Shown here piece by piece: positions 9,901-17,724 of a stretch of 51,768 nucleotides of DNA. The stretch's first letter is position 1, and the number at the start of each line of letters is the position of its first letter. The stretch spans positions 1 to 51,768 of the forward strand of contig JAEUJS010000001.1 in the NCBI GenBank assembly GCA_016792935.1, read 5' to 3'. Both the position numbers and the translations under genes were made by a program. Under the pieces are notes generated by a model that was given only the letters and a program-made list of their open reading frames with translations, was not told the DNA's origin and did no database searches. Source of the DNA: Archangium sp. Lineage in GTDB: Bacteria > Myxococcota > Myxococcia > Myxococcales > Myxococcaceae.

Positions 9901-9944
9901 AAGACACACGACGACAGCAGGGTGAGGCGCGTGGGGAGCCGCAT
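6909..9944 (-). CDS. Large secreted alpha/beta-hydrolase (VolA/Pla-1-like lipase) lipoprotein with calcium loops
   Basis: The real start is ATG 9944; the frame stays open to 11201 only as an antisense shadow of the gene at 10062. The 1011-aa product begins with an export signal and Cys at 13 and 21, either of which could be lipidated. The N-terminal ~300 residues resemble the beta-rich lipase N-terminal region of VolA/Pla-1-type proteins. The hydrolase fold has an oxyanion-type HGHAG near 462-466 and nucleophile elbow GASLGG with S614. Four or more EF-hand/thrombospondin-type Asp-Asn-Gly-Asp loops are inserted (184-204, 529-540, 580-588, 592-600), implying calcium dependence. Acid and His of the triad are not assigned. 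It likely acts on lipids or esters at the cell surface. Divergent from the barrel gene, with 117 bp between starts. Confidence 0.85.
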   Translation of the reverse strand: MRLPTRLTLLSSCVFVVSQSCTPPIPEGLGLTPDGTGARVNFDVHHKPLPEIPLPNNFATRFDSTSATNLRVNASIEIAPTKWERGTRAGLDQMSGWGTLAPITVSFDAPLDLENIVARHQKPADIADDALYVFDVTRDSPDFCKPVLLDVGQGHFPIILDDPNYYPDEPHQLETLLFEQEEEDLDGDGVMDPGEDTDMDGVLDHPNTMPGRTGRFDVIGFYEKETNTLIARPLYPMREETTYAVVLTSRLTDLNGNPVRSPFENINHLAQTTALKPLDECLNQNNLAMTDVAFTWSFTTQSLTQEYRSFRDGLVHGTGPLAFLKDKYPAEVTEYPDGRRATAANRNTKVVPGDQFLQFGQRLLEVYGGGIDTGGGTSDLLNMWLSYVDFYATAKFVSPQFFPRYKKDAAGNDTTELLPLYDQVMDTQVANKPTFDRGETIPFLLSIPKVRHGSAPVVIFMHGHAGSKLDSLLVMGPMARAGIATIGMDAVSHGIGLNDVDRMLVTELVRNYGIEPLAAVMTGDGRGIDQNGDGIIDSGADYFTGYVTHTRDVVRQTAIDLMQMVRLLRSFDGVKTWKFDVNKDGQDDLAGDFNGDGVVDLGGPNVPIYVSGASLGGILSSLMGGIEPQVDAIAPVLPGGYLSEIGTRSDLGQVQNPLVLRMMGPIFYAHPNSDGKPALFQMVPDLVKKQELELAELPRALMPGQIAIARNLNTGEWRCGRTQPNGRFRVSVPCDLDDPVRFEVYSEELPSRPREGCDPTGFTPEFSIDTVGKTFKFQGKEHLAGSPITALGDGFGLRRGSPEARRLFSLAQIALEPADPANFAPFWEGKRTFKYGSGEEVQTRALLLPMTGDPGVPIATATALMRAADLVDYQNTDPRYGKTQMQELIDVGFVEGVERTGRYKDPMGNNVLMDVDVFMNISNQDDGFGAARLAPPMRLIRDGANGGKVGALFPMMNPRGQHSLPVPKPTSAFDLGTYVIDLFADYLGSGGTRISTEACMVRSDCPYLTAP

Positions 9945-10061
9945 GGCCGCGCACCGTAGCTTCCAGTCGAGGCGATCCCAAGACCCCGCCGTGCTGTTCC
10001 GCAACGCTTTGGCATCGCAGTGCTGGCACTCGGAGCGGAGGCCATCTACACGCCTCGTCCC

Positions 10062-11729
10062 ATGACGCTCCCTGCCCTGCTGCTGTTGGTCGCTGCGCTC
10101 GGTGACGAGCCCGCTGCTCCTGCTGCTGCGCCTGCCGAGCCAGTTGTTGCTCCTGCTGTTGCGCCTGAAGAACCGGTGAAGCCTGCAGAGCCAGCGCCGG
10201 CTGTGGCTCCTGCTCCGACTGCGGCGGCTGCGCCTGCCGCGGAAGTGACGAAGACCGTCGAGCCCGAGCTGCCGCGCTTCGAGAAGAAGCGCACCGACGG
10301 CTGGGCCGCGAACTTCGGCATCGACGGGTTCGAATTGCGCATCAACGCCGCGGCGCGTCTGTCTCAGAGCGTGGCGAGCACGGTGGTGTTGGATGACCTG
10401 GGCACCACCACGCGCACCAACCCGTTCGAGACGCGCGTTCGCCTCGCTCCAGAGCTTCGGTACAAGGGCTTCTCGCTCGTCTCGGAGTTCGACCTGCTCA
10501 CCGGCGCGGTGATGGGCATTCCTGATTCGACGGTGGTCGCGTCGCGCACTCCGACTCCGGCGTTTCACGCGGCCGATTTGCGTCAGCTGTACCTGCAGTA
10601 CCGATGGAACACGGGCGCGCTTCGCGTGGGAATGCAGACCGCGAACTTCGGTCTCGGCATGTTGGTGAACTCTGGAGCGAACGACGCGCAGTCGGGTGAC
10701 TTCGGCATGCAGCACCGCGGCACCGTCGCGTTGCGCGCGCTCATCGCGGGGCGCCCGTTCTTCGGAGCGAGTGAGTTGGCGAGCCTCATCGAGCCCTTCG
10801 CGGCGTTCGATCTCGTGGTGCGTGACGGCACGGCCGACTTGCTCGCAGGAGATCGCGCGCTCAACGGCATCGTCGGGGTCCGCTTCAACCTGGACGAACG
10901 GAACGTCATCGCGCTCACGCTCATCTACCGCAACCAGCGCCGCGACAACGGAGCGCCCGGCGAGCGCGCCACCGACGCCTACGTGATGGACGTCTCCGGC
11001 AAGTGGACGGTGTGGGAAGAGGGAACGAAGACGCTCGATCTCGGCGCGGAACTGGCCGCCATCACCGGCAGCACGACGCAATCGCGTCACGACTCCGCCG
11101 AGATTCTCGACGTGCGGCAGCTCGGCATGGTCGCCAAGGTGAACTACTCGACGAAGCGCTTCGGGTTGCTCTTCGACGCCGGCTACGCGAGCGGAGATCA
11201 AAATCCGTACGACAACCAGGTGAGCAACTTCCGCTTCGACCGCGATTACAAGGTGGGGCTCGTGTTGTTCGATCAGGTGCTCGGCTACCAGAGCGCCCGC
11301 ACCGGTTGGCGCGCGGCGGATCCACTGCTCGCGGGTCTTCCGCCCGAAGGTGTCGACCTGTTGCCCACGGGCGGAGCCATCACTGGTGCGTGGTACCTCT
11401 TCCCCCGCGGTCGCTTGACGGCGACTGACTGGCTCGACGTCTACGGCGGCCCGATGTTCGCGTTCAGCAGCGGCGCGCAGGTCGACGTCTTCAACACGCG
11501 CATCAACGGCGGTGTGCCGCTCAACTCGCTCGGCGGGCGCGGCGGTTCGTATCTCGGCACCGAGCTCGACCTCGGCGTGACGCTGAAGCTGAAGCTCGCC
11601 GAGTACTTCAAGCTGAGCGTGACGGCCGAAGGCGGCGTGCTGCTCCCCGGCGACGCGCTCAAGAACGCGGCTGGTGTCGTGATGCCGCCGGTCGGACTCG
11701 GTCGTCTGCGTCTGACCGCGAATCTGTGA
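10062..11729 (+). CDS. Outer-membrane beta-barrel protein with Ala/Pro-rich N-terminal linker
   Basis: Start placed at ATG 10062, which gives a compact signal peptide (MTLPALLLLVAALG); the preceding 14 codons lack one. A long Ala-Pro-Glu-Val linker (about 15-65) precedes a series of alternating amphipathic strands to residue 555, typical of a porin-like barrel. Repeated Arg/Asn/Phe-rich turns (for example NFGLGM, NLDERN, NYSTKRFG) fit barrel strands and periplasmic turns. The protein ends in a hydrophobic strand but with Leu instead of the usual terminal Phe. No substrate can be named. Its stop TGA is the first half of a TGATCA palindrome facing the next gene's end. An alternative is an alginate-export-like or nutrient channel protein. 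Confidence 0.8.
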   Translation: MTLPALLLLVAALGDEPAAPAAAPAEPVVAPAVAPEEPVKPAEPAPAVAPAPTAAAAPAAEVTKTVEPELPRFEKKRTDGWAANFGIDGFELRINAAARLSQSVASTVVLDDLGTTTRTNPFETRVRLAPELRYKGFSLVSEFDLLTGAVMGIPDSTVVASRTPTPAFHAADLRQLYLQYRWNTGALRVGMQTANFGLGMLVNSGANDAQSGDFGMQHRGTVALRALIAGRPFFGASELASLIEPFAAFDLVVRDGTADLLAGDRALNGIVGVRFNLDERNVIALTLIYRNQRRDNGAPGERATDAYVMDVSGKWTVWEEGTKTLDLGAELAAITGSTTQSRHDSAEILDVRQLGMVAKVNYSTKRFGLLFDAGYASGDQNPYDNQVSNFRFDRDYKVGLVLFDQVLGYQSARTGWRAADPLLAGLPPEGVDLLPTGGAITGAWYLFPRGRLTATDWLDVYGGPMFAFSSGAQVDVFNTRINGGVPLNSLGGRGGSYLGTELDLGVTLKLKLAEYFKLSVTAEGGVLLPGDALKNAAGVVMPPVGLGRLRLTANL

Positions 11730-11748
11730 TCAGTTGATCAGCTGATCA
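11727..11748. repeat. Three TGATCA palindromes, 8 bp apart, joining two convergent stops
   Basis: TGATCA occurs at 11727-11732, 11735-11740 and 11743-11748. The first contains the plus-strand stop TGA and the last contains the minus-strand stop (TCA read as TGA). The array covers the whole gap between the two convergent genes and could fold as a small symmetrical structure. Confidence 0.6.
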
Positions 11749-13950
11749 GAGCCGCCACGTGTAGGTCGCCTTCGCGACGACGCGGAACTCGGCAGCCGGC
11801 GTGTTCGGCGCGGTGTACGCATTCCGCGTATCGGTCACCACCACGTAGATGAATGACAGCGGCAGGAACTCCCACGCGAGGCGCGCGTTGAGCACCGACA
11901 CGTTGCCGTCGGTGTCGCGCTGGTAGCTGCCGATGAGCTGAATCTTCGGCGTGATGGCGAGGCGCGTCTCGAGCAGCAAAAGGTGCGTGTCGGTGAACGT
12001 CTTGAGCACGCCTTCGCCCCAGAAGTGGTTGTACGAGTAGTTCACGCCGAGCGAGACGTGCGGAATCGGCTGCACCGATGCGCGCGCGTTCACGTTGAAC
12101 GCCGAGGCCGAGTAGTAGCTCCCGCCGCTGACGTCGAAGCCGCAGAAGAACTTCCGGCTCGCCTGCCCTGCGTACGACGCACCCATGCGCTCGTAGCCGT
12201 ACTGCCCCGGCTTGAACTCGGTGTTGTTCACCGGCGTGAACGCTTCGGTCAGCACCTGGTCGGACTTCTCGATGAAGAGCCAGAGCTCATCGCCGCCGCT
12301 CAGCTGCATCCACATCGGAGAGAAGTACGCCTGCGCTTCCTGGAACTGCAGCGTGCTGACGCCCCAGATGGCGTACGCGTCGACGAACGGACCGAAGTTG
12401 CGAATCCAATCGGGCAACCAATCGGGGCGGAGATCGAGCCCGCCGTTGAGCCCGATGCCCATGATGTTGTCGCGCGCGACGAAGCCCGTGCGCGCTTGAA
12501 AGTCTGGCGTCACGCCGAAGGTGTTCACCGAGAGCCCGCCCCAGTTTCCCTGCACGCGCGCTTCGATGGTGGCCGCTCCTCCGACTTTGGTTCCCGTCGC
12601 GCGCGTGCTGGTCGTCGACCCCATCAGCGTCGCGGTGACCGTCACGGGACCCGTGCGCACGAAGCCGTCGACCACGGGGACGACGTTGGTGGTCGCTTCA
12701 CCTTCGGGGCCATCGAAGTCTTGACGGAAGACGACCATGCCGCCGAGGCGTGACTGCTCTCCGAGATTTCGCGAATAGCGCGCGAGCCCGAAGAGCGACG
12801 AGTTCGTATCGGCCGTCGGCAAGGTGTGCACCGCGAGCGCGCCGGCTGATTGATCGACCGTGCGGTACACCCAGCGTGCTCCGGCGGTGATGGGCACCGA
12901 GCGCCCGTCGGACAACCCGATGCGTCGCGAGAAGAACGGCTGAATGAAGCCCTGGAAGCCGGCCTGAAACACTCCCGCGGATTCGAGGAAGAACTGACGT
13001 CGCTCGGGGAAGAAGACCGAGAAGCGCGAGAGATTGACCACGCGGCGATCGACGTCGGTCTCGGCGAAGTCGGTGTTGCCGGTGAGATCGACGACCTGAT
13101 TTCCCGTCGGCTGCCACGTCACTTCGCCGCCGCCGTTGGGACGCACGGTGACGTCGCCATCGCCGATCTTCTCGAGTCGCCCGATGAGGTACGGCCGCAG
13201 CTGCACCGAGAGGAGCGACGGCTTGGCGGGCTCGAGATCTTTCACGATGCCGGCGTACGGCATGCGCGCCGGAGACACGTTGCGCGGCACCGGGCTCCAC
13301 ACGGTGTCTTCGTTCATGCCGCGCTCGCGACGGAAGAACTGAATGCCCCACACGGTGCCGGCCGCTCCGTAACGAATCGACTTCCACGGAATCGCGATCT
13401 CCACGGTCCACCCGGTGTCGTCGCGTTTGGTGGACGCGCGCCACAACGTGTCCCAGTTCGGCTCGACCAACTCGTCGTCGACGATCTGCACGTCGCGCTG
13501 CGCTCCGAACGGATTCACCGCGAAGACGAACGCGTTGCGGCCATCACCGAGCGTGTCGAGGATGACCGAGAAGTGGTCGCACTCGTTGGTCTGGAAATCG
13601 CGGCGCATGTCGCGCTGGTTGAACGAGGTCCAGCCGCCGGCCTGCTCCATCTTCGCGGACACGTAGAGCGCGGTGTCGTCGAAGACCAGCTTCACCTCGG
13701 TGCGGTGCGTGGCCTTCTCTCCCTGCTTCGGCTCGAACTGCACGAAGTCGGAAGAGGGCTCGACCTGCTTCCACGCCGCATCGCTCAGGTCTCCGTCGAT
13801 GTCGGGCGCCGTGGTGACGCGCACCGCCTGCAGCGGGCGGCGCTTCTCCATCGGAGGCGGATCGAAGAACGCAGGGACCTGCGCCCGGCCGGGAAGCGCA
13901 CTTCCGATGATGAGGAAAACCAGGAGAAGCCGAAGCATCCGCGCCCGCAC
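11746..13950 (-). CDS. CBM9-like / DUF5916-type outer-membrane protein
   Basis: The 734-aa product has a signal peptide ending near RAQ24 (ATG 13950; ATG 13938 is an alternative). Residues about 45-235 form a carbohydrate-binding family 9-like sandwich: IDGDLSDAAWKQVEP, LYVSAKMEQ, and the WTVEIAIPW strand typical of this module. The rest (about 250-734) is rich in amphipathic strands and ends in YTWRL, consistent with a barrel. Known relatives (DUF5916) are common in myxobacteria and Bacteroidota and usually uncharacterised; binding of sugar or peptide at the surface is a family-level guess. It converges on the barrel gene ending at 11729 and is followed on the same strand, upstream, by another small barrel protein. 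Confidence 0.85.
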   Translation of the reverse strand: MRARMLRLLLVFLIIGSALPGRAQVPAFFDPPPMEKRRPLQAVRVTTAPDIDGDLSDAAWKQVEPSSDFVQFEPKQGEKATHRTEVKLVFDDTALYVSAKMEQAGGWTSFNQRDMRRDFQTNECDHFSVILDTLGDGRNAFVFAVNPFGAQRDVQIVDDELVEPNWDTLWRASTKRDDTGWTVEIAIPWKSIRYGAAGTVWGIQFFRRERGMNEDTVWSPVPRNVSPARMPYAGIVKDLEPAKPSLLSVQLRPYLIGRLEKIGDGDVTVRPNGGGEVTWQPTGNQVVDLTGNTDFAETDVDRRVVNLSRFSVFFPERRQFFLESAGVFQAGFQGFIQPFFSRRIGLSDGRSVPITAGARWVYRTVDQSAGALAVHTLPTADTNSSLFGLARYSRNLGEQSRLGGMVVFRQDFDGPEGEATTNVVPVVDGFVRTGPVTVTATLMGSTTSTRATGTKVGGAATIEARVQGNWGGLSVNTFGVTPDFQARTGFVARDNIMGIGLNGGLDLRPDWLPDWIRNFGPFVDAYAIWGVSTLQFQEAQAYFSPMWMQLSGGDELWLFIEKSDQVLTEAFTPVNNTEFKPGQYGYERMGASYAGQASRKFFCGFDVSGGSYYSASAFNVNARASVQPIPHVSLGVNYSYNHFWGEGVLKTFTDTHLLLLETRLAITPKIQLIGSYQRDTDGNVSVLNARLAWEFLPLSFIYVVVTDTRNAYTAPNTPAAEFRVVAKATYTWRL

Positions 13951-14016
13951 GACGGGTCACAGACTCTATTGCTGAAAATCAGTTCCGCTCGATTTTCGAC
14001 TCGTCGAAGGCACGGT

Positions 14017-14544
14017 TCAGAAGAAGAACGTGTAGCCGAGCGCGCCTTCCACGCTGAGCGCGAAGGCCTGCGACTTGAAGTCCCACCACATGAAGGTGAC
14101 GTTGTTGAACGCCCCGGGACTCACGCGCGCCGCGATGCTGATTTCGTGCGCGCGTCTTCCTCCGAAGCGGAACGCGAGCGGAATCTCCACACCGCCGCGC
14201 AACGAGAAGAGGCCCCAGATGCCGAACACGCCGACGCCGAGCATCACGCGCGGGGTCAGCCCGAAGCGGAAGCTCAGGTTGGTCTCGCCTTCGAAGGCTC
14301 CGGGCCAGCCGGCGTTCGCCGCGAGCTGCAGGCGCACCGCGTGGTGTTTGCCGACCCGCAACTCTCCGGCGACGTACGCCTGCGACTCGAGGAGGAGGAA
14401 CGTCGCGCCGCGTTGCCACATCGCGCCGCCGATGCCGCGCAGACCGAGGCCGACGTGAAAGCGCCGCTTCTCTCCGGGCCAGGCTTCGTCGTCCTCGGCA
14501 AGCGCGGCGCTCGACACCAGCACCAGCAAACAGAGCGCGCGCAC
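14017..14544 (-). CDS. Small outer-membrane beta-barrel protein
   Basis: 175-aa product with a clear signal peptide (MRALCLLVLVSSAALA) cleaved before EDDEAWPG. The remainder alternates hydrophobic and polar residues with Gly-rich turns (GLGLRGIGG, GVGVFGIWG) and ends in GYTFFF, the aromatic C-terminus recognised by outer-membrane barrel insertion machinery. It resembles an 8-strand OmpA/OmpW-size barrel; no function is recognisable. Translation starts at GTG 14544, immediately next to the stop of the copper-monooxygenase-like gene (TGA then GTG), so the two are probably cotranscribed and coupled. Confidence 0.75.
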   Translation of the reverse strand: MRALCLLVLVSSAALAEDDEAWPGEKRRFHVGLGLRGIGGAMWQRGATFLLLESQAYVAGELRVGKHHAVRLQLAANAGWPGAFEGETNLSFRFGLTPRVMLGVGVFGIWGLFSLRGGVEIPLAFRFGGRRAHEISIAARVSPGAFNNVTFMWWDFKSQAFALSVEGALGYTFFF

Positions 14545-15813
14545 TCAGTTCCCCGTCATGCTGATGGTCGCGAAGCACATCTCGTCGCTGGTGTTCTCAC
14601 CGAAGACGATGGTCTCGTTGCTGACGTTGTCGAAGTGACAGCGCACGCGAATCGTCTCGCCCGCGTTCACCTTCACGGGTTTCGCGAGCCGGTAGATGGA
14701 CTGCCAGTGGAAGTCCCACCGCGGAATTCGCAGCAAACACTGCTCGGAGCCATCGGGCTTGATGACGTCCATCTCCATCGCCTGCCCACGCAGATGCATG
14801 TGCGCCCACACTGCGTAGACGTTGCCCGCGTTCGCTTCGTTGAAGAGCGCATACGGAGAATCAGCCGGGCGCACCACGGTGCTGGTCTCGATGGTCGTCT
14901 TCGCGCGCGGCGGCAGCGAGAAGTTCATGTCGCCGAACACGCCCGCGTACGGAACTTCGGGAAACACGAAGCCGCCACGCCACAGCGCGACGCTCGACTT
15001 GTCCTGCTGTTCGTTGGTCGAGAAGTAGTGCTGCTGAATGACGATGCCCCAGCCGACCGGGAGGTAGTAGCCGACGCTCCCGCGCGGAGGGACGAGCGGC
15101 GCGTCGTTGCCCGGCACCCACAGGCCCGCGGGGTATGCGCGCTCGACGCCGACGCCTCCGAAGCAATCGAAGCCCACGCCCTCGGCATCGCGGTCCAGCT
15201 TCCGCACCGCGTCGAGCTGGTCGCTGGGAATCAAATAGATGGCCGAGTGGTGAACGATGGCGCGATTGCCGGGCACCACCGAGATGGCGGCGACGGGCAG
15301 CGCGGCAACGTGTTTGGGCTCGAGCAACACGCAGCGGTACTCATCGCCGATTCCCTTCGTGGTGTACGCCTCGGGCATCGGCCATTGATCAGACGGTGCA
15401 CCGAGCGGAGCGGCCGGTTGCGGGCGCGGCAGCTCACGCTTCTCACCTTCGGGCGTGCCCTCGTCGATCCACGCGATGAGGAACGCGCGTTCGGCGTCAC
15501 TCATCTTTCTTCCGTCGTCGATCTGCGGGCAGCCTGATTCTTCCGACTGCTCCGGAGGAAACGGCGGCATGTATTTGCTCTCGACCGCGCTGCGTACGAG
15601 CGCAGCGTTGGCCTTCACCTGCTCGTAGGTCTCGAGCGGAAACGGACCGATTTCGCCGGGGCGGTGACAGAGCGCGCAGCGTTGACCGACGAGGGGACCG
15701 ATGGCGCCGTACCAGGTGCGCTGTCCTTCGAGCGACACGGGAGGCGGCGCGCTCGACGGATTGCTGACGCAACCAGCGAGCAACACGGCGATGCAGAAGC
15801 TCAGGGCACGCAT
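14545..15813 (-). CDS. PHM-like copper monooxygenase lipoprotein with N-terminal c-type haem motif
   Basis: Start at ATG 15813 gives a lipoprotein signal with LAGC and lipidated C15; the 75 codons open upstream are not protein-like. CALCH (C46, C49, H50) is a haem c attachment motif. The C-terminal two thirds match ascorbate-dependent copper type II monooxygenases (peptidylglycine/dopamine hydroxylase fold): HH at 188-189 in IVHHSAIY, H262 in IQQHYFS, HMH at 338-340 in WAHMHLRG, and Met 412 in DEMCF, which are candidate copper ligands. It likely acts in the periplasm or at the cell surface, oxidising an unknown substrate, with the haem passing electrons. The link to the small barrel gene directly downstream is unexplained. 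Confidence 0.88.
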   Translation of the reverse strand: MRALSFCIAVLLAGCVSNPSSAPPPVSLEGQRTWYGAIGPLVGQRCALCHRPGEIGPFPLETYEQVKANAALVRSAVESKYMPPFPPEQSEESGCPQIDDGRKMSDAERAFLIAWIDEGTPEGEKRELPRPQPAAPLGAPSDQWPMPEAYTTKGIGDEYRCVLLEPKHVAALPVAAISVVPGNRAIVHHSAIYLIPSDQLDAVRKLDRDAEGVGFDCFGGVGVERAYPAGLWVPGNDAPLVPPRGSVGYYLPVGWGIVIQQHYFSTNEQQDKSSVALWRGGFVFPEVPYAGVFGDMNFSLPPRAKTTIETSTVVRPADSPYALFNEANAGNVYAVWAHMHLRGQAMEMDVIKPDGSEQCLLRIPRWDFHWQSIYRLAKPVKVNAGETIRVRCHFDNVSNETIVFGENTSDEMCFATISMTGN

Positions 15814-15910
15814 GCGAGAAGACACAGACACACCGCCGACGAAAAACAGAAAGGAGCCGCTGCTTTCGAGAAAGTCGCGTCGGAGAACGTAGCAGCGGTA
15901 CAAGCAGGCC

Positions 15911-17266
15911 ATGTCCGGCTCCGGTTCGCTACCCAACGTCGTCGCCCCAGGGGGCTTTGATCTGATCTTGCGCGGCGGAACGGTGGTCACTCCCTCGGGC
16001 CGCCTGCAGCTCGACGTCGGCGTCATCGATGGTCGCATCGCGCAGCTCGGGTCGCTCGCCAGCGCGACGGCTGCGGAAATCTACGACGCGAAGGGTCTGC
16101 ACGTGCTGCCGGGCGTGGTCGATCCACAGTGTCATTTCCGCGAGCCGGGCCTGACGCACAAGGAAGACATCGGCAGTGGCAGCGCCTCGGCCGCGCTCGG
16201 AGGCGTCACCACCTTCTTCGAGATGCCGAACACGCAGCCGAACACCGACGATCCCGAGAGGCTCGCGTGGAAGGTCGCGCGCGCGCGTGAGACCTCGTGG
16301 ACCGACTTCGCCTTCTTCGTCGGAGCGACGAACGAGAACGCTGAGCGCCTCGGAGCCATGGAGACCCTGGAAGGCTGCTCCGGCATCAAGATGTTCTGCG
16401 GCTCATCGACGGGCACGCTGCTGGTCGACAAGCCGGAGAATCAGCGTCGTGTGATGAAGAGCGGTCGGCGACGCATCTGCTGCCACTCGGAAGACGAAGC
16501 GCGGCTACAGGAACGCAAGACGCTCTTCGCGGGAAAGCCGGTCTCGTTTCATCCCCAGTGGCGTGACGAAGACTGCGCGGTCATCTCGACGCGCAACCTG
16601 CTCGCGTTGTCGAAGGAAACGGGCCGCCGTCTCCACATTCTCCACGTCACGACGGCCGGAGAGATTCCGCTGCTGACCGCGCACAAGCAGCTCGTCACGT
16701 TCGAGGTCTGCCCGCAGCACCTCACGCTCGCCGCACCCGAGTGTTACGAGCGGCTCGGCTCACTCGCGCAGATGAATCCTCCGATTCGCGACGCGCGGCA
16801 TCGCGATGCGTTGTGGGAAGCAATTCGCAACGGCACCGCCGACGTGCTCGGGAGTGACCACGCGCCCCACTCGCTCGACGAGAAAGCGAAGCCGTGGCCG
16901 CAATCTCCGAGCGGAATGCCGGGTGTGCAGACGCTGGTGCCGCTGATGCTCAATCACGTGAACGACGGAAAGCTCTCGCTCGAGCGCTTCGTCGATCTCA
17001 CCAGCGCGGGCCCGGCGCGCGTGTTCGGCATGCTTCAGAAGGGTCGGCTCGTTCCAGGCTACGACGCCGACTTCACGGTGATCGATCTGAGCGCGAAGAA
17101 GACCATCACCAACGACTGGTCGAAGTCGAAGTGCGGGTGGACTCCGTTCGACGGCCTGCAGGTGACCGGTTGGCCGGTGGCCACGATTTCACGCGGGCGC
17201 ATCGTGATGCGTGACGGCGCGCTCCTCGGCAAGCCTGGCGGTCAGCCCGTGAAGTTCGAAGTCTGA
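15911..17266 (+). CDS. Dihydroorotase-type cyclic amidohydrolase (QxH metal-site variant)
   Basis: 451-aa amidohydrolase of the dihydroorotase/allantoinase group, which opens cyclic amides such as dihydroorotate in pyrimidine synthesis. Seen: DPQCHFREPG (71-80), EMPNTQPNT, IKMF with K160 as the likely carboxylated metal-bridging Lys, CCHSED with H192, LHILHVTTAGE, and GSDHAPHS with the catalytic Asp. The usual HxH metal pair is Gln73-Cys-His75; the same Gln occurs in a known dihydroorotase subgroup with DDQVHFREPG, so it need not be inactive. The first ~16 residues are an extension partly encoded by a 19-bp repeat (15941-15959). The stop is fused to that of the convergent gene through TGATCA. 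Allantoinase or hydantoinase activity remains possible. Confidence 0.9.
   Translation: MSGSGSLPNVVAPGGFDLILRGGTVVTPSGRLQLDVGVIDGRIAQLGSLASATAAEIYDAKGLHVLPGVVDPQCHFREPGLTHKEDIGSGSASAALGGVTTFFEMPNTQPNTDDPERLAWKVARARETSWTDFAFFVGATNENAERLGAMETLEGCSGIKMFCGSSTGTLLVDKPENQRRVMKSGRRRICCHSEDEARLQERKTLFAGKPVSFHPQWRDEDCAVISTRNLLALSKETGRRLHILHVTTAGEIPLLTAHKQLVTFEVCPQHLTLAAPECYERLGSLAQMNPPIRDARHRDALWEAIRNGTADVLGSDHAPHSLDEKAKPWPQSPSGMPGVQTLVPLMLNHVNDGKLSLERFVDLTSAGPARVFGMLQKGRLVPGYDADFTVIDLSAKKTITNDWSKSKCGWTPFDGLQVTGWPVATISRGRIVMRDGALLGKPGGQPVKFEV
15941..15959. repeat. GTCGCC-C/G-rich 19-bp dispersed repeat, copy 1
   Basis: GTCGCCCCAGGGGGCTTTG occurs exactly here and at 19143-19161, and with a shifted C/G count at 32819-32837. 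The core is a near-palindrome (CCCC-A-GGGGG). This copy encodes part of the N-terminal extension of the dihydroorotase. Confidence 0.6.
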
Positions 17267-17722
17267 TCAGATCGCACGCTCGCGCGGAATTCCGAGCGCG
17301 TCGATCCACTCCAGCGGCTGCTCGACCTTGATCCACACCTCGACGGTGCCGATGGCATCGGGCGGCTGCGTGGTCTTCAGGTGGAGCACGCCCGCCTTGT
17401 TCACCTTCGCCGTCAGCGCGGCGTACGGCGCGTCGCCGAGCCGAATCGCGTACGGCGTGACGAGCACCAGGCCACGCTTCGTGAGGATCAGCTCGGCCTT
17501 CCGGCGGCTGATCATCGACGAGATCATGTCCTTCGACTGGTAGCCGGTGAGATGAACTGTCGTCGTGAGGCGGGTCGAACGACGCACGATGCCGCCATCC
17601 GTCTGCTCGAGAATCTGAATCGTCTTCTCGGCCATCACACGAACGATGCGCAGGATGGTGAACACCAGCACCGCGCAGAAGACGGCGATGCACGCTCCGG
17701 TGATCAGCAGCCCGGACTGCAC
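17267..17722 (-). CDS. Membrane-anchored hypothetical protein
   Basis: 151-aa product starting at GTG 17722, two bases after the stop of the Coa1-like gene, so it is probably the last gene of that operon. One N-terminal membrane helix (about 5-27, LLITGACIAVFCAVLVFTI) is followed by a soluble domain of mixed strands. The domain contains no recognisable catalytic motif; SSMISRRKAELILTKRGLVLV and the repeated VxxTPYAIRL-type strands suggest a small beta-rich fold. I do not recognise the family. Its stop is shared in a TGATCA palindrome with the dihydroorotase gene. Confidence 0.75.
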   Translation of the reverse strand: MQSGLLITGACIAVFCAVLVFTILRIVRVMAEKTIQILEQTDGGIVRRSTRLTTTVHLTGYQSKDMISSMISRRKAELILTKRGLVLVTPYAIRLGDAPYAALTAKVNKAGVLHLKTTQPPDAIGTVEVWIKVEQPLEWIDALGIPRERAI

Positions 17723-17724
17723 TT

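Noticed and set aside
9945..11201. N-terminal extension of the lipase-like frame
   Set aside because: It is antisense to the beta-barrel gene and lacks a signal; the lipoprotein start at ATG 9944 is far better.
12850..15537. 895-codon open frame on the plus strand
   Set aside because: It lies opposite the CBM9-like, barrel and monooxygenase genes and is Arg/His/Asp/Glu-rich without domain motifs; long antisense frames are expected at this GC content.
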